From positions 372,001 through 436,000 of the forward strand of contig NZ_WRPN01000001.1 in NCBI RefSeq assembly GCF_009746565.1: a stretch of 64,000 bases of DNA. The letters run 5' to 3'. Under the pieces are notes generated by a model that worked only from the letters and a program-made list of their open reading frames with translations, made no database searches and had not been told where the DNA came from. The position numbers were made by a program, and so were the translations under genes. Within the stretch, counting starts at the first letter, position 1, and every line of letters starts with the position of its first letter. Of this stretch, positions 18,513 to 26,681 are shown one piece after another. The stretch comes from Mariniflexile maritimum (GTDB lineage: Bacteria; Bacteroidota; Bacteroidia; Flavobacteriales; Flavobacteriaceae).

Positions 18513-19043
18513 TTAAATCCAATTTTTTCTAAAAAAATAAGCCGTTGCATAGGCAGAACCGAATATGGCAAGCATGGTTATAAAACCTCCGGTTGAGAGT
18601 ACTGCCATACCACTTAAAGCAGCACCACTGGTACAACCACGGGCTATTTGGGCACCCAAACCAAACAAAATACCGCCCAATAGGGCAAAAACCAATCGGC
18701 GTTGACTGGTAATTTTTGGCGAATGTTGTATGCGCCAACGTATCCTTCCGTTTAAACCGCCCGAAATGAACGCCCCAATCAATACGCCCAAAGCTTCATA
18801 AACCAACCAGGTGTTCATTGGTGAATCGTCTTCACTTATAAACGTACTGTAATAGGCATTGTTTTCGGCATGCGTAGGGGCAACGGTATCAACCAGGGTA
18901 ACCACGCTGCTTTTCATGGCGCCACTGGCCCCTAAACCTCTTCCTGTAACATAAAAAGTAAAAATGATGATGATGCCTAAAATGAATCCGCCGAAATACG
19001 GGTTCCAGTAAACATGACTATTTGTTTGATTTTTTATATCCAT
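18513..19043 (-). CDS. YeeE/YedE-family sulfur transporter, N-terminal-half type
   Basis: A 176-residue membrane protein with the matching YeeE signature IARGCTSGAALSGMAVLSTG, again with a conserved cysteine in a membrane re-entrant segment. Residues about 15-32 form the first helix. A periplasmic or cytoplasmic loop at about 40-70 is polar. It lies 12 bp after the NrfD-type anchor gene, so the transporter is co-expressed with the molybdoenzyme and probably supplies or removes its sulfur substrate. Confidence 0.8.
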   Translation of the reverse strand: MDIKNQTNSHVYWNPYFGGFILGIIIIFTFYVTGRGLGASGAMKSSVVTLVDTVAPTHAENNAYYSTFISEDDSPMNTWLVYEALGVLIGAFISGGLNGRIRWRIQHSPKITSQRRLVFALLGGILFGLGAQIARGCTSGAALSGMAVLSTGGFITMLAIFGSAYATAYFFRKNWI

Positions 19044-19055
19044 AATTTAAAGTTT

Positions 19056-20015
19056 TTAATAAAGAAAACGCGTTAGTTGTCCTGCTTCAACCATAACGAA
19101 CCTAAAGATGAGTCCGCCAATCAATACCAACATGGCAGGTACGATTACGGGCACTTTATAGCCTTTAAGTTCCATCAGCTCAAGAACCGCCGGCACAATA
19201 AGCCCAAGAATGACCACAAAACCGAAGAACATGACGGTAAAATCGCCACCCACCAATAATTGCATGGCTTCCAATTGAACCTGTGAGCCCGCATAATAGC
19301 CCATGAGCATGTGTGCTATTAATGCTAGTTCAATAACAATCAATGCTAAATCTATTTTTCCGAATAGGTGGCGTTCGGCGGTGTTTTTTGAAAGTAAAAT
19401 GATGGCCGCTGCCCCGGTTGAAAGTCCTGAAGTTAAAAATAAGGGGCCTAAAATAGCATTGTTCCAAAGTGGTCTGGCATTAAATGCAGATAATAGGATT
19501 CCGGTATAAACGCCCAATATCAACGCTAATGGAATTAAGGCATAGGCGATATGCCTTCTGTTTTTTATGATGAAATGCTCGAATGTATTTAAGAATTTAA
19601 ACTTTTGGAATAATTTTAATTTAGATTCCAACCCCGGATACACTTCTCTGTAATAACTAAAGGTCCATATAAACGATAATGGCGTAACAATCAATAAAAC
19701 CCATGCGCCCCACGACATAGGCGATTCTATCCTGAAGGTTGTATAGAGTTGCCATGTATAAAGTTTGTGGTTCAAGTCGTAAACCAGTGCCAAAAGCCCC
19801 AACGACAATGCAATGGGCGGCACAACGGAAATTATCTTAACGGCAGTGGGGTAGGTTTTTTCCTTGTTCAATATATAAAATAAAGCTGCAAAAAACAGGA
19901 TGCCTGCTGCGAGTCCGCCTAAAAACAAGTATAATGATATGGGCCAATGCCAAATTTGTAGTGAAGGATCTATATTTGGAATGTTTCTTCCGCTAGTAAA
20001 TAATTCTTCTTGCAT
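19056..20015 (-). CDS. NrfD/PsrC-type membrane anchor of the molybdoenzyme
   Basis: A 319-residue quinone-interacting membrane subunit. The ATG at 20015 is preferred (MQEELFTSG), 10 bp after the Fe-S gene. About eight or nine helices follow, beginning WHWPISLYLFLGGLAAGILF, the hallmark of the NrfD/PsrC family. Such subunits pass electrons between the quinone pool and the Fe-S subunit. Gene order A-B-C matches polysulfide and thiosulfate reductases and the sulfite-oxidising SoeABC enzyme. Confidence 0.88.
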   Translation of the reverse strand: MQEELFTSGRNIPNIDPSLQIWHWPISLYLFLGGLAAGILFFAALFYILNKEKTYPTAVKIISVVPPIALSLGLLALVYDLNHKLYTWQLYTTFRIESPMSWGAWVLLIVTPLSFIWTFSYYREVYPGLESKLKLFQKFKFLNTFEHFIIKNRRHIAYALIPLALILGVYTGILLSAFNARPLWNNAILGPLFLTSGLSTGAAAIILLSKNTAERHLFGKIDLALIVIELALIAHMLMGYYAGSQVQLEAMQLLVGGDFTVMFFGFVVILGLIVPAVLELMELKGYKVPVIVPAMLVLIGGLIFRFVMVEAGQLTRFLY

Positions 20016-20025
20016 GATGGTTGTT

Positions 20026-20559
20026 TTAAATGAGATAAAACACATGGGGATTTGTGCCGGCCTCTGGCGCCAATGTTTTGTGTTTTCTATTTTTTAATAA
20101 TTGGGAAACTTCGCTATTTGGGTTGTCCAAATCGCCAAAATACATACACTTGGTGGGGCACACCGAAACACAAGCGGGCAGTTGGCCTTTTTGTAACCGG
20201 TGATGGCAGAAGGTGCATTTATCAACATACCCATCGGGATGTTGGTAACGGGCATCATACGGGCAAGATTCTATACAGGCACCACAACCAATACATTCAT
20301 TTGCTGTAACCAAAACAATGCCACCTTCAACAATATGGCTGGCTCCCGTTGGGCAACAGCGTACACAAGGTGCATTATCGCAATGGTTGCAACGTTCCGA
20401 TTTTAATTCTAAAACAATGTTTGGGTAAGTGCCATCAACTGTTTCGGTTATCCAGTCCCTGCAATATCCAATGGGAACGTTGTTTTCTGTTTGGCAGGCA
20501 ACAACGCAATCGCTACATCCAACACATTTTAAGGTGTCTATTACCATGGCGTATCTCAT
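20026..20559 (-). CDS. Four-cluster ferredoxin-like subunit (PsrB/PhsB type)
   Basis: A 177-residue protein with four [4Fe-4S] binding sets: CVGCSDCVVAC, CNHCDNAPCVRCCP, CIGCGACIESCP and CTFCHH with a later CVSVCP. No signal peptide is present; the subunit is presumably exported in complex with the Tat-targeted catalytic subunit. It overlaps that gene by 4 bp. It passes electrons between the Mo subunit and the NrfD-type anchor. Confidence 0.92.
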   Translation of the reverse strand: MRYAMVIDTLKCVGCSDCVVACQTENNVPIGYCRDWITETVDGTYPNIVLELKSERCNHCDNAPCVRCCPTGASHIVEGGIVLVTANECIGCGACIESCPYDARYQHPDGYVDKCTFCHHRLQKGQLPACVSVCPTKCMYFGDLDNPNSEVSQLLKNRKHKTLAPEAGTNPHVFYLI

Positions 20560-22799
20560 ATCGCTTCGTTTTTATGTGGGTTTTCGGTTACTATGGACAC
20601 ATAATTGCCTCTCATACCGGTACCGCCCATTATGGGGTCTGTAAATACTCTTGAAATCATCTGGGTATCGTCAATACCTTTGCCATACGAACGGGTTAGT
20701 TTTTTATTGTCGTTACCAAACCCATGAACCATATAAACCGAGTCCCAACGGACGCGTTCGGTAACCCTAACTTTTATTGAAAAAGTGGAGATAATATCAT
20801 CTTGATTTTTCAACCAAACGCGTTGTCCGGTCTTTAAACCAATAATTCTCGCTACCTTAGGGTTTACCCAAAGGTCGTTTTCCTTTTTTAAATCGGTTAA
20901 ATTGGGGTTGTTGGAAGTTCTGCTAAAGGTGTGCATGGGCGAACGGCCATAATTCAATCTATAGAAACCTTGCGGAGGTTCTGGATGTGGGGTATATTTT
21001 GGCATCGGATCAAAGCCTAAATCCTTCAACTCGTGCGAATAAAACTCAATTTTCCCGCTAGCCGTTCCAAAGTGATGCACTTCATCTTCATTCAAATACA
21101 AAGACCCCGATTGTCGTGGGTATTTTTTCACCCCTATTTTTTCCATTTCTTCTCTTGAGGTGCCCATTTCCTTGAGCTGCCAATTAACAACCTCATCAAA
21201 ATCATCATACTGGTAATAAGCTTCCAACCCTAAGCGCATCCCAATTTCCTTAGCTATCCAAGCGCCCGGTTTGGTTTGGTATTTGGGTGGTACCGCTGCA
21301 AACCTAACAGCAATGGAAGGTTCTCTGTTGGTGGCAGAACGCACAATATCGGTACGTTCCAAATAGGTGCACTCGGGCAAAATTACATCGGCATATCCCG
21401 TAATATCCATAGGCATGGTATCGACCACCACTAAAAATTCGAGGGCTTCCAGTGCTTTTTGTAATTGTATGGTATCTGGAATGGACTTTATAAGGTTAGT
21501 GCCCGCAACCATCCACGCCTTAACGGGATATTTAGCATTTTCACTTGGTATGGAAGCTTTGATGATTTCATTGGTAAGTCCCATTTGGGCCAATGGGTAA
21601 TTTTCACCAATGTCTCTCCAGTCCCATTTTGGTTTTGGATATTCAGGATGCGGAAAATCGGGAATTGCAATGCTATCTTTAAGATAGAAACCACCACGAC
21701 GCCCCCACGAACCCAATAATCCATTTAAAATGGCTATGGCTCTTTCACGTTGGGTATCATCACCGTACCAAACTACATGGCGCCCCGGGTGCACAATCAC
21801 AGCGGGAGCCGCATGCGCCATGGCCCTGGCCGTTTTTCGTATTTCTTCAGGTTTTATGGTGGTTATACCATAAGCCCATTCTGGGGTAAATTCACGCACG
21901 TGCGCTTTTAATTCATCAAAGCCATAAACATATTTTTCAACATACGCTTTGTCATACAATTCTTCTTCAATTAAAACGTGCATCCACGAAAGCAACAGCG
22001 CAATATCAGTTGCAGGTTTAATGGCCAACCAATGTTGTGATTTACTAGCTGCCGTTGAAAAACGGGGGTCCACCGTAATTATGGTAGCACCGTTATCAAT
22101 GGCATCGGACATTTCTTGAACTTGCGAATTGTGCATGTTTTCGCCAATATGCGAACCAATAAGTACCAAACATTTAGTATCGCGTATATCGGTTGGCTCG
22201 GGAGAACCTACCCACGAACCAAAGGTTAGGGCAAAAGCCGTTTCCCGTGGGCCACGGCATTGTGCAAAAGCAGGTTCGGCAGTAGTGTCTGAACCAAAGG
22301 CTCTAAATAAGTGCTCAAAATGCCAACCGGGACACCCGTGTTTTAACAACGCAATGGATTCTGCTCCATGGTTATCTTTAATAGTTTTTAATTTTGAGGC
22401 CACAACATTCAATGCTTCGTCCCAACTGGCTTCCCGAAAGGTTTGTTCACCGTTTATGGTTGTTCTAATTAAAGGGGTTTTTAAGCGGTCTTCATCGTTA
22501 TACATTCCTACGCCACCAGTCCCGCGGGGGCAAAGTCTGCCGTTACAGTGCGGATCGTCGTCATTTCCAATTATTTTTTGGATATGCCCTTCGCCATCCG
22601 AATAGGCCCAAGCGGCACATTTCCAAAAGCAAACTTCGCAATAGGTAGCTGTTCTTTTAAGGGCTTTGGAATTATTTGGTGCACTAAAAGTGTTTAAAAA
22701 TGAGGTAGTTCCAAACATGTTATAAGCGGCAGAAGCAGTAGCCAACCCTCCAACACCTAAGGCAGAAATTTTAATAAATTTTCTTCTTGAAGTCGTCAT
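20556..22799 (-). CDS. Molybdopterin oxidoreductase catalytic subunit, Psr/Phs/Soe type
   Basis: A 747-residue member of the DMSO-reductase family. A twin-arginine signal (TSRRKFIKIS) at the N-terminus points to Tat export. The [4Fe-4S] ligands are C54, C57, C61 and C90 (CEVCFWKC ... LCPRG). Cys181 in QCRGPRE is a candidate Mo ligand. The length fits polysulfide or thiosulfate reductase catalytic subunits (about 760) better than SoeA (about 950), but direction and substrate cannot be settled. YeeE/YedE and rhodanese genes in the same operon favour an inorganic sulfur substrate such as polysulfide, thiosulfate or sulfite. Confidence 0.88.
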   Translation of the reverse strand: MTTSRRKFIKISALGVGGLATASAAYNMFGTTSFLNTFSAPNNSKALKRTATYCEVCFWKCAAWAYSDGEGHIQKIIGNDDDPHCNGRLCPRGTGGVGMYNDEDRLKTPLIRTTINGEQTFREASWDEALNVVASKLKTIKDNHGAESIALLKHGCPGWHFEHLFRAFGSDTTAEPAFAQCRGPRETAFALTFGSWVGSPEPTDIRDTKCLVLIGSHIGENMHNSQVQEMSDAIDNGATIITVDPRFSTAASKSQHWLAIKPATDIALLLSWMHVLIEEELYDKAYVEKYVYGFDELKAHVREFTPEWAYGITTIKPEEIRKTARAMAHAAPAVIVHPGRHVVWYGDDTQRERAIAILNGLLGSWGRRGGFYLKDSIAIPDFPHPEYPKPKWDWRDIGENYPLAQMGLTNEIIKASIPSENAKYPVKAWMVAGTNLIKSIPDTIQLQKALEALEFLVVVDTMPMDITGYADVILPECTYLERTDIVRSATNREPSIAVRFAAVPPKYQTKPGAWIAKEIGMRLGLEAYYQYDDFDEVVNWQLKEMGTSREEMEKIGVKKYPRQSGSLYLNEDEVHHFGTASGKIEFYSHELKDLGFDPMPKYTPHPEPPQGFYRLNYGRSPMHTFSRTSNNPNLTDLKKENDLWVNPKVARIIGLKTGQRVWLKNQDDIISTFSIKVRVTERVRWDSVYMVHGFGNDNKKLTRSYGKGIDDTQMISRVFTDPIMGGTGMRGNYVSIVTENPHKNEAI

Positions 22800-22821
22800 A
22801 TATGTCGTTGTTTTTCGGAAC

Positions 22822-22864
22822 TAAAAATATCTAAAATCAACGTGTGATGATATGATAAATATCA
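22822..22864 (-). promoter_or_regulatory. Molybdoenzyme promoter with Crp/Fnr-type operator TGATAAATATCA
   Basis: The operator is at 22853-22864 and TATTTTTA (minus strand, 22822-22829) is the -7 candidate, 35 bases from the operator edge. The operator's near edge is 54 bases from the ATG, exactly as before moeA and the small gene at 46930-47076. Confidence 0.6.
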
Positions 22865-22880
22865 TGTAATCAACATTTTA

Positions 22881-22900
22881 TATGTAACAAATGTTACATA
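22881..22900. promoter_or_regulatory. Palindrome TATGTAAC-AAAT-GTTACATA in the divergent intergenic region
   Basis: An 8-bp perfect inverted repeat with a 4-base spacer. The same TGTAAC-N4-GTTACA core precedes the FadL, SQR, metallo-beta-lactamase and TauE genes. Its centre is 59.5 bp from the cytochrome -7 start and 61.5 bp from that of the molybdoenzyme, about three helical turns beyond the usual 29.5 bp, so it could act from an upstream (class I) position on either gene. Confidence 0.6.
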
Positions 22901-22949
22901 AGGTTTTTTTTATTTGTGTTTTATAATGCCAAAACATTTGAAAATAATG

Positions 22950-22957
22950 TAATTTTG
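22950..22957 (+). promoter_or_regulatory. -7 promoter element TAATTTTG for the multihaem cytochrome
   Basis: A perfect TAnnTTTG, 16 bases before the ATG at 22974. No TTTG -33 box lies at the usual 19-21 bp, which suggests dependence on an activator. Confidence 0.5.
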
Positions 22958-22973
22958 AACAACGATTAAAACC

Positions 22974-24863
22974 ATGAAGCACAGCAACAATTTTAAAGGA
23001 ATTTTGGTATTACTTTTCGTGGTATTCGTTTTGTTGTTCGTTTTTAGAAATAAGGTTCATTTTACTTCAGAAGACATTTATGAAAATGGGGCATTAAGTT
23101 CAGAAGTCGCCCAGTCTGAATCTTGTTTTGCATGCCATAGCAACATGAAGGGTTTTTCAAATTACCACAATCCAGAGCTTATAGGTTGTGCGAGTTGCCA
23201 TTTAGGAAATACGGATTCGTTTGATAAAAATGGAGCCCATAATGGCATGGTTTTAATTCCCGGAAATTTATCCGATGCCAAGGAAACATGCGGCACTTGC
23301 CACCCAAACGAATTGAACAAAATAAATAAATCGTTAATGACCACCAATAGTGGCATTGTGGCGGTTGATAAATTTGTTTTTGGTGAAGCCGATAGCCCAA
23401 ATTATCATTATCATATCAAGGATATAAAAAATTCGCCCTCTGAAAAACATCTTCGCGATTTATGCGCCAATTGCCATTTAGGGGCCGAAAAAACTCAATA
23501 CGGAGAAATTAATCAGTTAAGTAGGGGAGGAGGTTGTAATGCCTGCCATTTGAACTATTCCAAGCAATCGAAAACCGATTTAAACAACTATCTGGCTTCA
23601 AATAAAAAGATGCTTCCAAAATTTCATCCTTCAACAAATATATTCGTAAATGATACCCACTGTTTTGGCTGCCACAGTCGTTCCAGTAGAATTTCAACGA
23701 ATTATATGGGGTTGCAGGAAACTTTGCTAGATGAAGAAAGTGTTAAAAACAATAGCGATTACAATGTTATGGAAGATGGTCGGGTTTATAAATTTATTGA
23801 AGAAGATGTGCACCATACCAAAGGGATGTTATGTATAGACTGCCATTCGTCGCATGAGGCTATGGGAGATGGAAAAAACTATTCGCATGCAGAACAAGCG
23901 GTTAAAATACAATGTATAGATTGCCATGTAAATGGAAAACCAAACACCATTCCTTATAAAAATTTAGATACTGAGAGTAAATTAGTATTTCTGCATCGAA
24001 ATTATAAACATACCGATAAAGAAATTATAGTCACCAAAAAAGACAAAAATCCTTTAGTGAATACTTTTGTTGACACCAAAGGGAATGCCTATTTAATAGG
24101 AAAAAAGGATGGAAAACTTCATCCATTAAACCCACAATCGGAGGTGTGTTCTAGGGATAATGCCCATAAAAACGTGAGTTGTTCGGCCTGTCATTCTTCA
24201 TGGGCGCCGCGTTGTATTGGTTGCCATAATCAATTTGATAAAGAAGCACAAGGGTTTGATTTGTTGGATAAAAAATTTGTAAAAGGCCAATGGAAAGAGT
24301 ATGTTGCTGAATTTTCATCATCGCAACCAGCCATGGGCGTTCGGGAAAATGAAGACGGCAAAAAGATAGAGCCCGCCATTCCCGGTATGATTTTAACCAT
24401 CGCTAAAGGCAGTTATTCAACTAAAAAAGTAGGGCAGGACGTGTTGTTTCACCGGTTGTATGCACCCAATGCGCCACATACCACCACAAAAAACGTTCGT
24501 AATTGTAAGTCGTGCCATGCAGATGCAGCTTCCATGGGGTATGGAAACGGCACTTTAATTTATGATATTAAAAACAATATAGGCAAATGGGTCTTTACTC
24601 CAGAATATGCCTTAAACATGCATGATAGGTTGCCTGAGGATGCATGGATACCGTTTTTGAAAAAAGAACATAAATCCATAATAAAATCTACAAGAACAGA
24701 TTACAGGCCTTTCAATATAGAAGAGCAGAAGAAAATGCTTTTGGTGGGCGCTTGTTTACAATGCCATAAAGAGGATTCTAAGGTAATGAACCATACACTA
24801 CAACAAGGAATTAACCCAATGTTAAAAAAAATAAGTAAATCTTGTGTATTGCCATCTTATTGA
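22974..24863 (+). CDS. Dodecahaem cytochrome c, membrane-anchored
   Basis: A 629-residue protein with an N-terminal signal/anchor helix (about residues 9-25) and 12 CxxCH haem-c motifs: CFACH, CASCH, CGTCH, CANCH, CNACH, CFGCH, CIDCH twice, CSACH, CIGCH, CKSCH and CLQCH. It should be periplasmic or outer-membrane-facing. It diverges from the molybdoenzyme operon and shares its regulatory region, so it is probably the electron partner or a separate sulfur/nitrogen reductase. I could not match it to a named family such as NrfA or octahaem tetrathionate reductase. Confidence 0.85.
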   Translation: MKHSNNFKGILVLLFVVFVLLFVFRNKVHFTSEDIYENGALSSEVAQSESCFACHSNMKGFSNYHNPELIGCASCHLGNTDSFDKNGAHNGMVLIPGNLSDAKETCGTCHPNELNKINKSLMTTNSGIVAVDKFVFGEADSPNYHYHIKDIKNSPSEKHLRDLCANCHLGAEKTQYGEINQLSRGGGCNACHLNYSKQSKTDLNNYLASNKKMLPKFHPSTNIFVNDTHCFGCHSRSSRISTNYMGLQETLLDEESVKNNSDYNVMEDGRVYKFIEEDVHHTKGMLCIDCHSSHEAMGDGKNYSHAEQAVKIQCIDCHVNGKPNTIPYKNLDTESKLVFLHRNYKHTDKEIIVTKKDKNPLVNTFVDTKGNAYLIGKKDGKLHPLNPQSEVCSRDNAHKNVSCSACHSSWAPRCIGCHNQFDKEAQGFDLLDKKFVKGQWKEYVAEFSSSQPAMGVRENEDGKKIEPAIPGMILTIAKGSYSTKKVGQDVLFHRLYAPNAPHTTTKNVRNCKSCHADAASMGYGNGTLIYDIKNNIGKWVFTPEYALNMHDRLPEDAWIPFLKKEHKSIIKSTRTDYRPFNIEEQKKMLLVGACLQCHKEDSKVMNHTLQQGINPMLKKISKSCVLPSY

Positions 24864-24957
24864 TGCATCTTAAATGCTGTTTCTTACATAAATGCAATGT
24901 AAAAAACTTCTAAAAGCCAACTTCAAAGAGTACATAAACAAGAAAGCCAAATGCTTG

Positions 24958-25000
24958 TGTAACATAGGTTACATAAGGGGTTACAGCGGTTTTATTTTTT
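24958..25000 (+). promoter_or_regulatory. Palindrome TGTAAC-ATAG-GTTACA and -7-like element before the FadL-type gene
   Basis: The palindrome is at 24958-24973; TATTTTTT at 24993-25000 resembles the -7 element and starts 27.5 bp from the palindrome centre. This is the same operator class as before SQR and TauE. The gene starts about 105 bases further on. Confidence 0.5.
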
Positions 25001-25104
25001 TAAAACCTAACAAAAGTCATAGATAAGTGTCTCATTAAAAGTTAATTTGGTATTATTCATTTTTTTAATCGGCATCTATAAACGGATGCATAAAAAATCT
25101 AATT

Positions 25105-26394
25105 ATGAAAACCAACCTTTTTAAATTTTTGTTTTTGTTTTTTACAACTTCTGTTTTTTCGCAAGCAGGACACATCATGCAGGGCGTTGGAGCCGTAAAT
25201 ATGTCTATGGGTGGCGCATCTACTGCACAACCGCTCGACATATCGGGTGCTTTACAATGGAATCCTGCAGCACTTTCAACGTTCAATGATAAAATTTTGA
25301 AATTTGATATTGGGTTGTTTTATTCGTCGCCCGAATTGTATTCAACCGCACCTACTCCTAGTGGCCTATTTAGTGGCAATACCAAGGATGATCGAGGGGT
25401 TTCGCCCATGCCAGCACTAGCGATGGTTTGGGGTAAAGAAGGTAGCAAGAGTACCTTTGGTGCCTCGGCGTTTGGAATTAGTGGTTTTGGGGTTACGTTT
25501 CCAGAAAGTATGACAAACCCTATCAATATGCCACAAAGCAATGGTGGTTTTGGCCGTATTGAATCCGATTATATTTTAATGCAAATAGGGTTAACCTGGG
25601 CTTATGAACTTACCGATAATATTTCAATAGGTATTGAACCAACCTTCAATTACGCTACTTTACAGTTAGCGCCCAATCCTACCGCAAATCCGTCTATGGC
25701 TGGGTATCCTTCAACCGATAAGGCTACCGCCTTGGGTCTGGGTGCACAGTTTGGGTTGTTTTATGATTCTGGTTTCGGACTAAAACTGGGTGCTTCATAC
25801 AAAACGACGCAGAAGTTTAGCGAATTTGAATTCGATAACACCTATTTAGATAATGCCACCAGTAAAAATAAATTCCAAATGGATTATCCGGCGATTTTCT
25901 CACTTGGATTTGGGTATTCAACCGACGCATTGGATTTAGCGCTCGATTTTAGAAGGGTTGATTATGAGAACACCGATGGGTTTTCAAAAACAGGATGGAC
26001 ACAAACCGCATCCGTTTCTGGGTTTGGATGGAAAAATATCAGTATTCTATCAGCAGGTCTTCAGTATAAGGCCATAAATAAATTGCCGCTGCGAATAGGT
26101 TATACCTACAGCTCAAACCCTATAAGTAGTGATGTGGCATTTTTTAATATTCCCGCAACGGCCATCATAAAAAATGCATATCAAGCTGGTTTTAGTTATG
26201 AAGCTAACGACCATTGGAAAATGGATGCAGTTTATCATTATGGGGCAAGCGACGGCAAAACATCGGGTAAGTTGTTAAACCCCATGTTTGTGGCAAGCAA
26301 CCCGCCTTATGGCGCTATTTCTGGCAGTAACGTGTCTTATGATATGACAACTTCTATGGTTATGCTAGGAATTTCATATACCTTTAAAAAATAA
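25105..26394 (+). CDS. Outer-membrane transport protein, OMPP1/FadL/TodX family
   Basis: A 429-residue outer-membrane beta-barrel. A signal peptide (MKTNLFKFLFLFFTTSVFSQ) precedes the family-typical GAVNMSMGGASTAQPLDISG and LQWNPAALS. FadL-type barrels let hydrophobic compounds diffuse across the outer membrane. Located beside a sulfur-type respiratory locus, it might admit elemental sulfur or polysulfide, though that is speculation. A clear terminator follows it. Confidence 0.85.
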   Translation: MKTNLFKFLFLFFTTSVFSQAGHIMQGVGAVNMSMGGASTAQPLDISGALQWNPAALSTFNDKILKFDIGLFYSSPELYSTAPTPSGLFSGNTKDDRGVSPMPALAMVWGKEGSKSTFGASAFGISGFGVTFPESMTNPINMPQSNGGFGRIESDYILMQIGLTWAYELTDNISIGIEPTFNYATLQLAPNPTANPSMAGYPSTDKATALGLGAQFGLFYDSGFGLKLGASYKTTQKFSEFEFDNTYLDNATSKNKFQMDYPAIFSLGFGYSTDALDLALDFRRVDYENTDGFSKTGWTQTASVSGFGWKNISILSAGLQYKAINKLPLRIGYTYSSNPISSDVAFFNIPATAIIKNAYQAGFSYEANDHWKMDAVYHYGASDGKTSGKLLNPMFVASNPPYGAISGSNVSYDMTTSMVMLGISYTFKK

Positions 26395-26421
26395 CCCAAC
26401 CTTAATAAAGTAGGTTACCGC

Positions 26422-26458
26422 AAGTGGCTGTTCAATTTTATGGAATGGCCACTTTTTT
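26422..26458 (+). terminator. Rho-independent terminator after the FadL-type gene
   Basis: AAGTGGC pairs with GCCACTT; two G-T wobbles and TTC/GAA extend the stem to 12 bp with a 9-base loop, followed by a run of T. It ends 64 bases after the stop codon. Confidence 0.8.
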
Positions 26459-26555
26459 ATTTCTTCTCGCGTCCTAAATTTTTATTTTTTTGAGTTTTTA
26501 TCAGTACAATTATTGATTTTTTTCGCAAGGATAAATATTTATATTTGCTTAATTA

Positions 26556-26598
26556 TGACAAATATCAGTTTATTTATTCAAGAATTAAAAGATTTTTG
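26556..26598 (+). promoter_or_regulatory. Crp/Fnr-type operator TGACAAATATCA with -7-like GATTTTTG
   Basis: The operator is at 26556-26567; GATTTTTG at 26591-26598 (one mismatch to TAnnTTTG) starts 35 bases downstream of the operator's first base, as at the sister sites. A perfect TATATTTG at 26540-26547 lies upstream of the operator and could be a second promoter. Start would be near 26605, far ahead of the present ATG at 26682. Confidence 0.5.
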
Positions 26599-26681
26599 TG
26601 TTCAAAATATAATGTAAACCAATAAAAAATATTCTTTAGATTGAAATTAAGTAGAAACATATTACCCGATAAAAAATCAAG

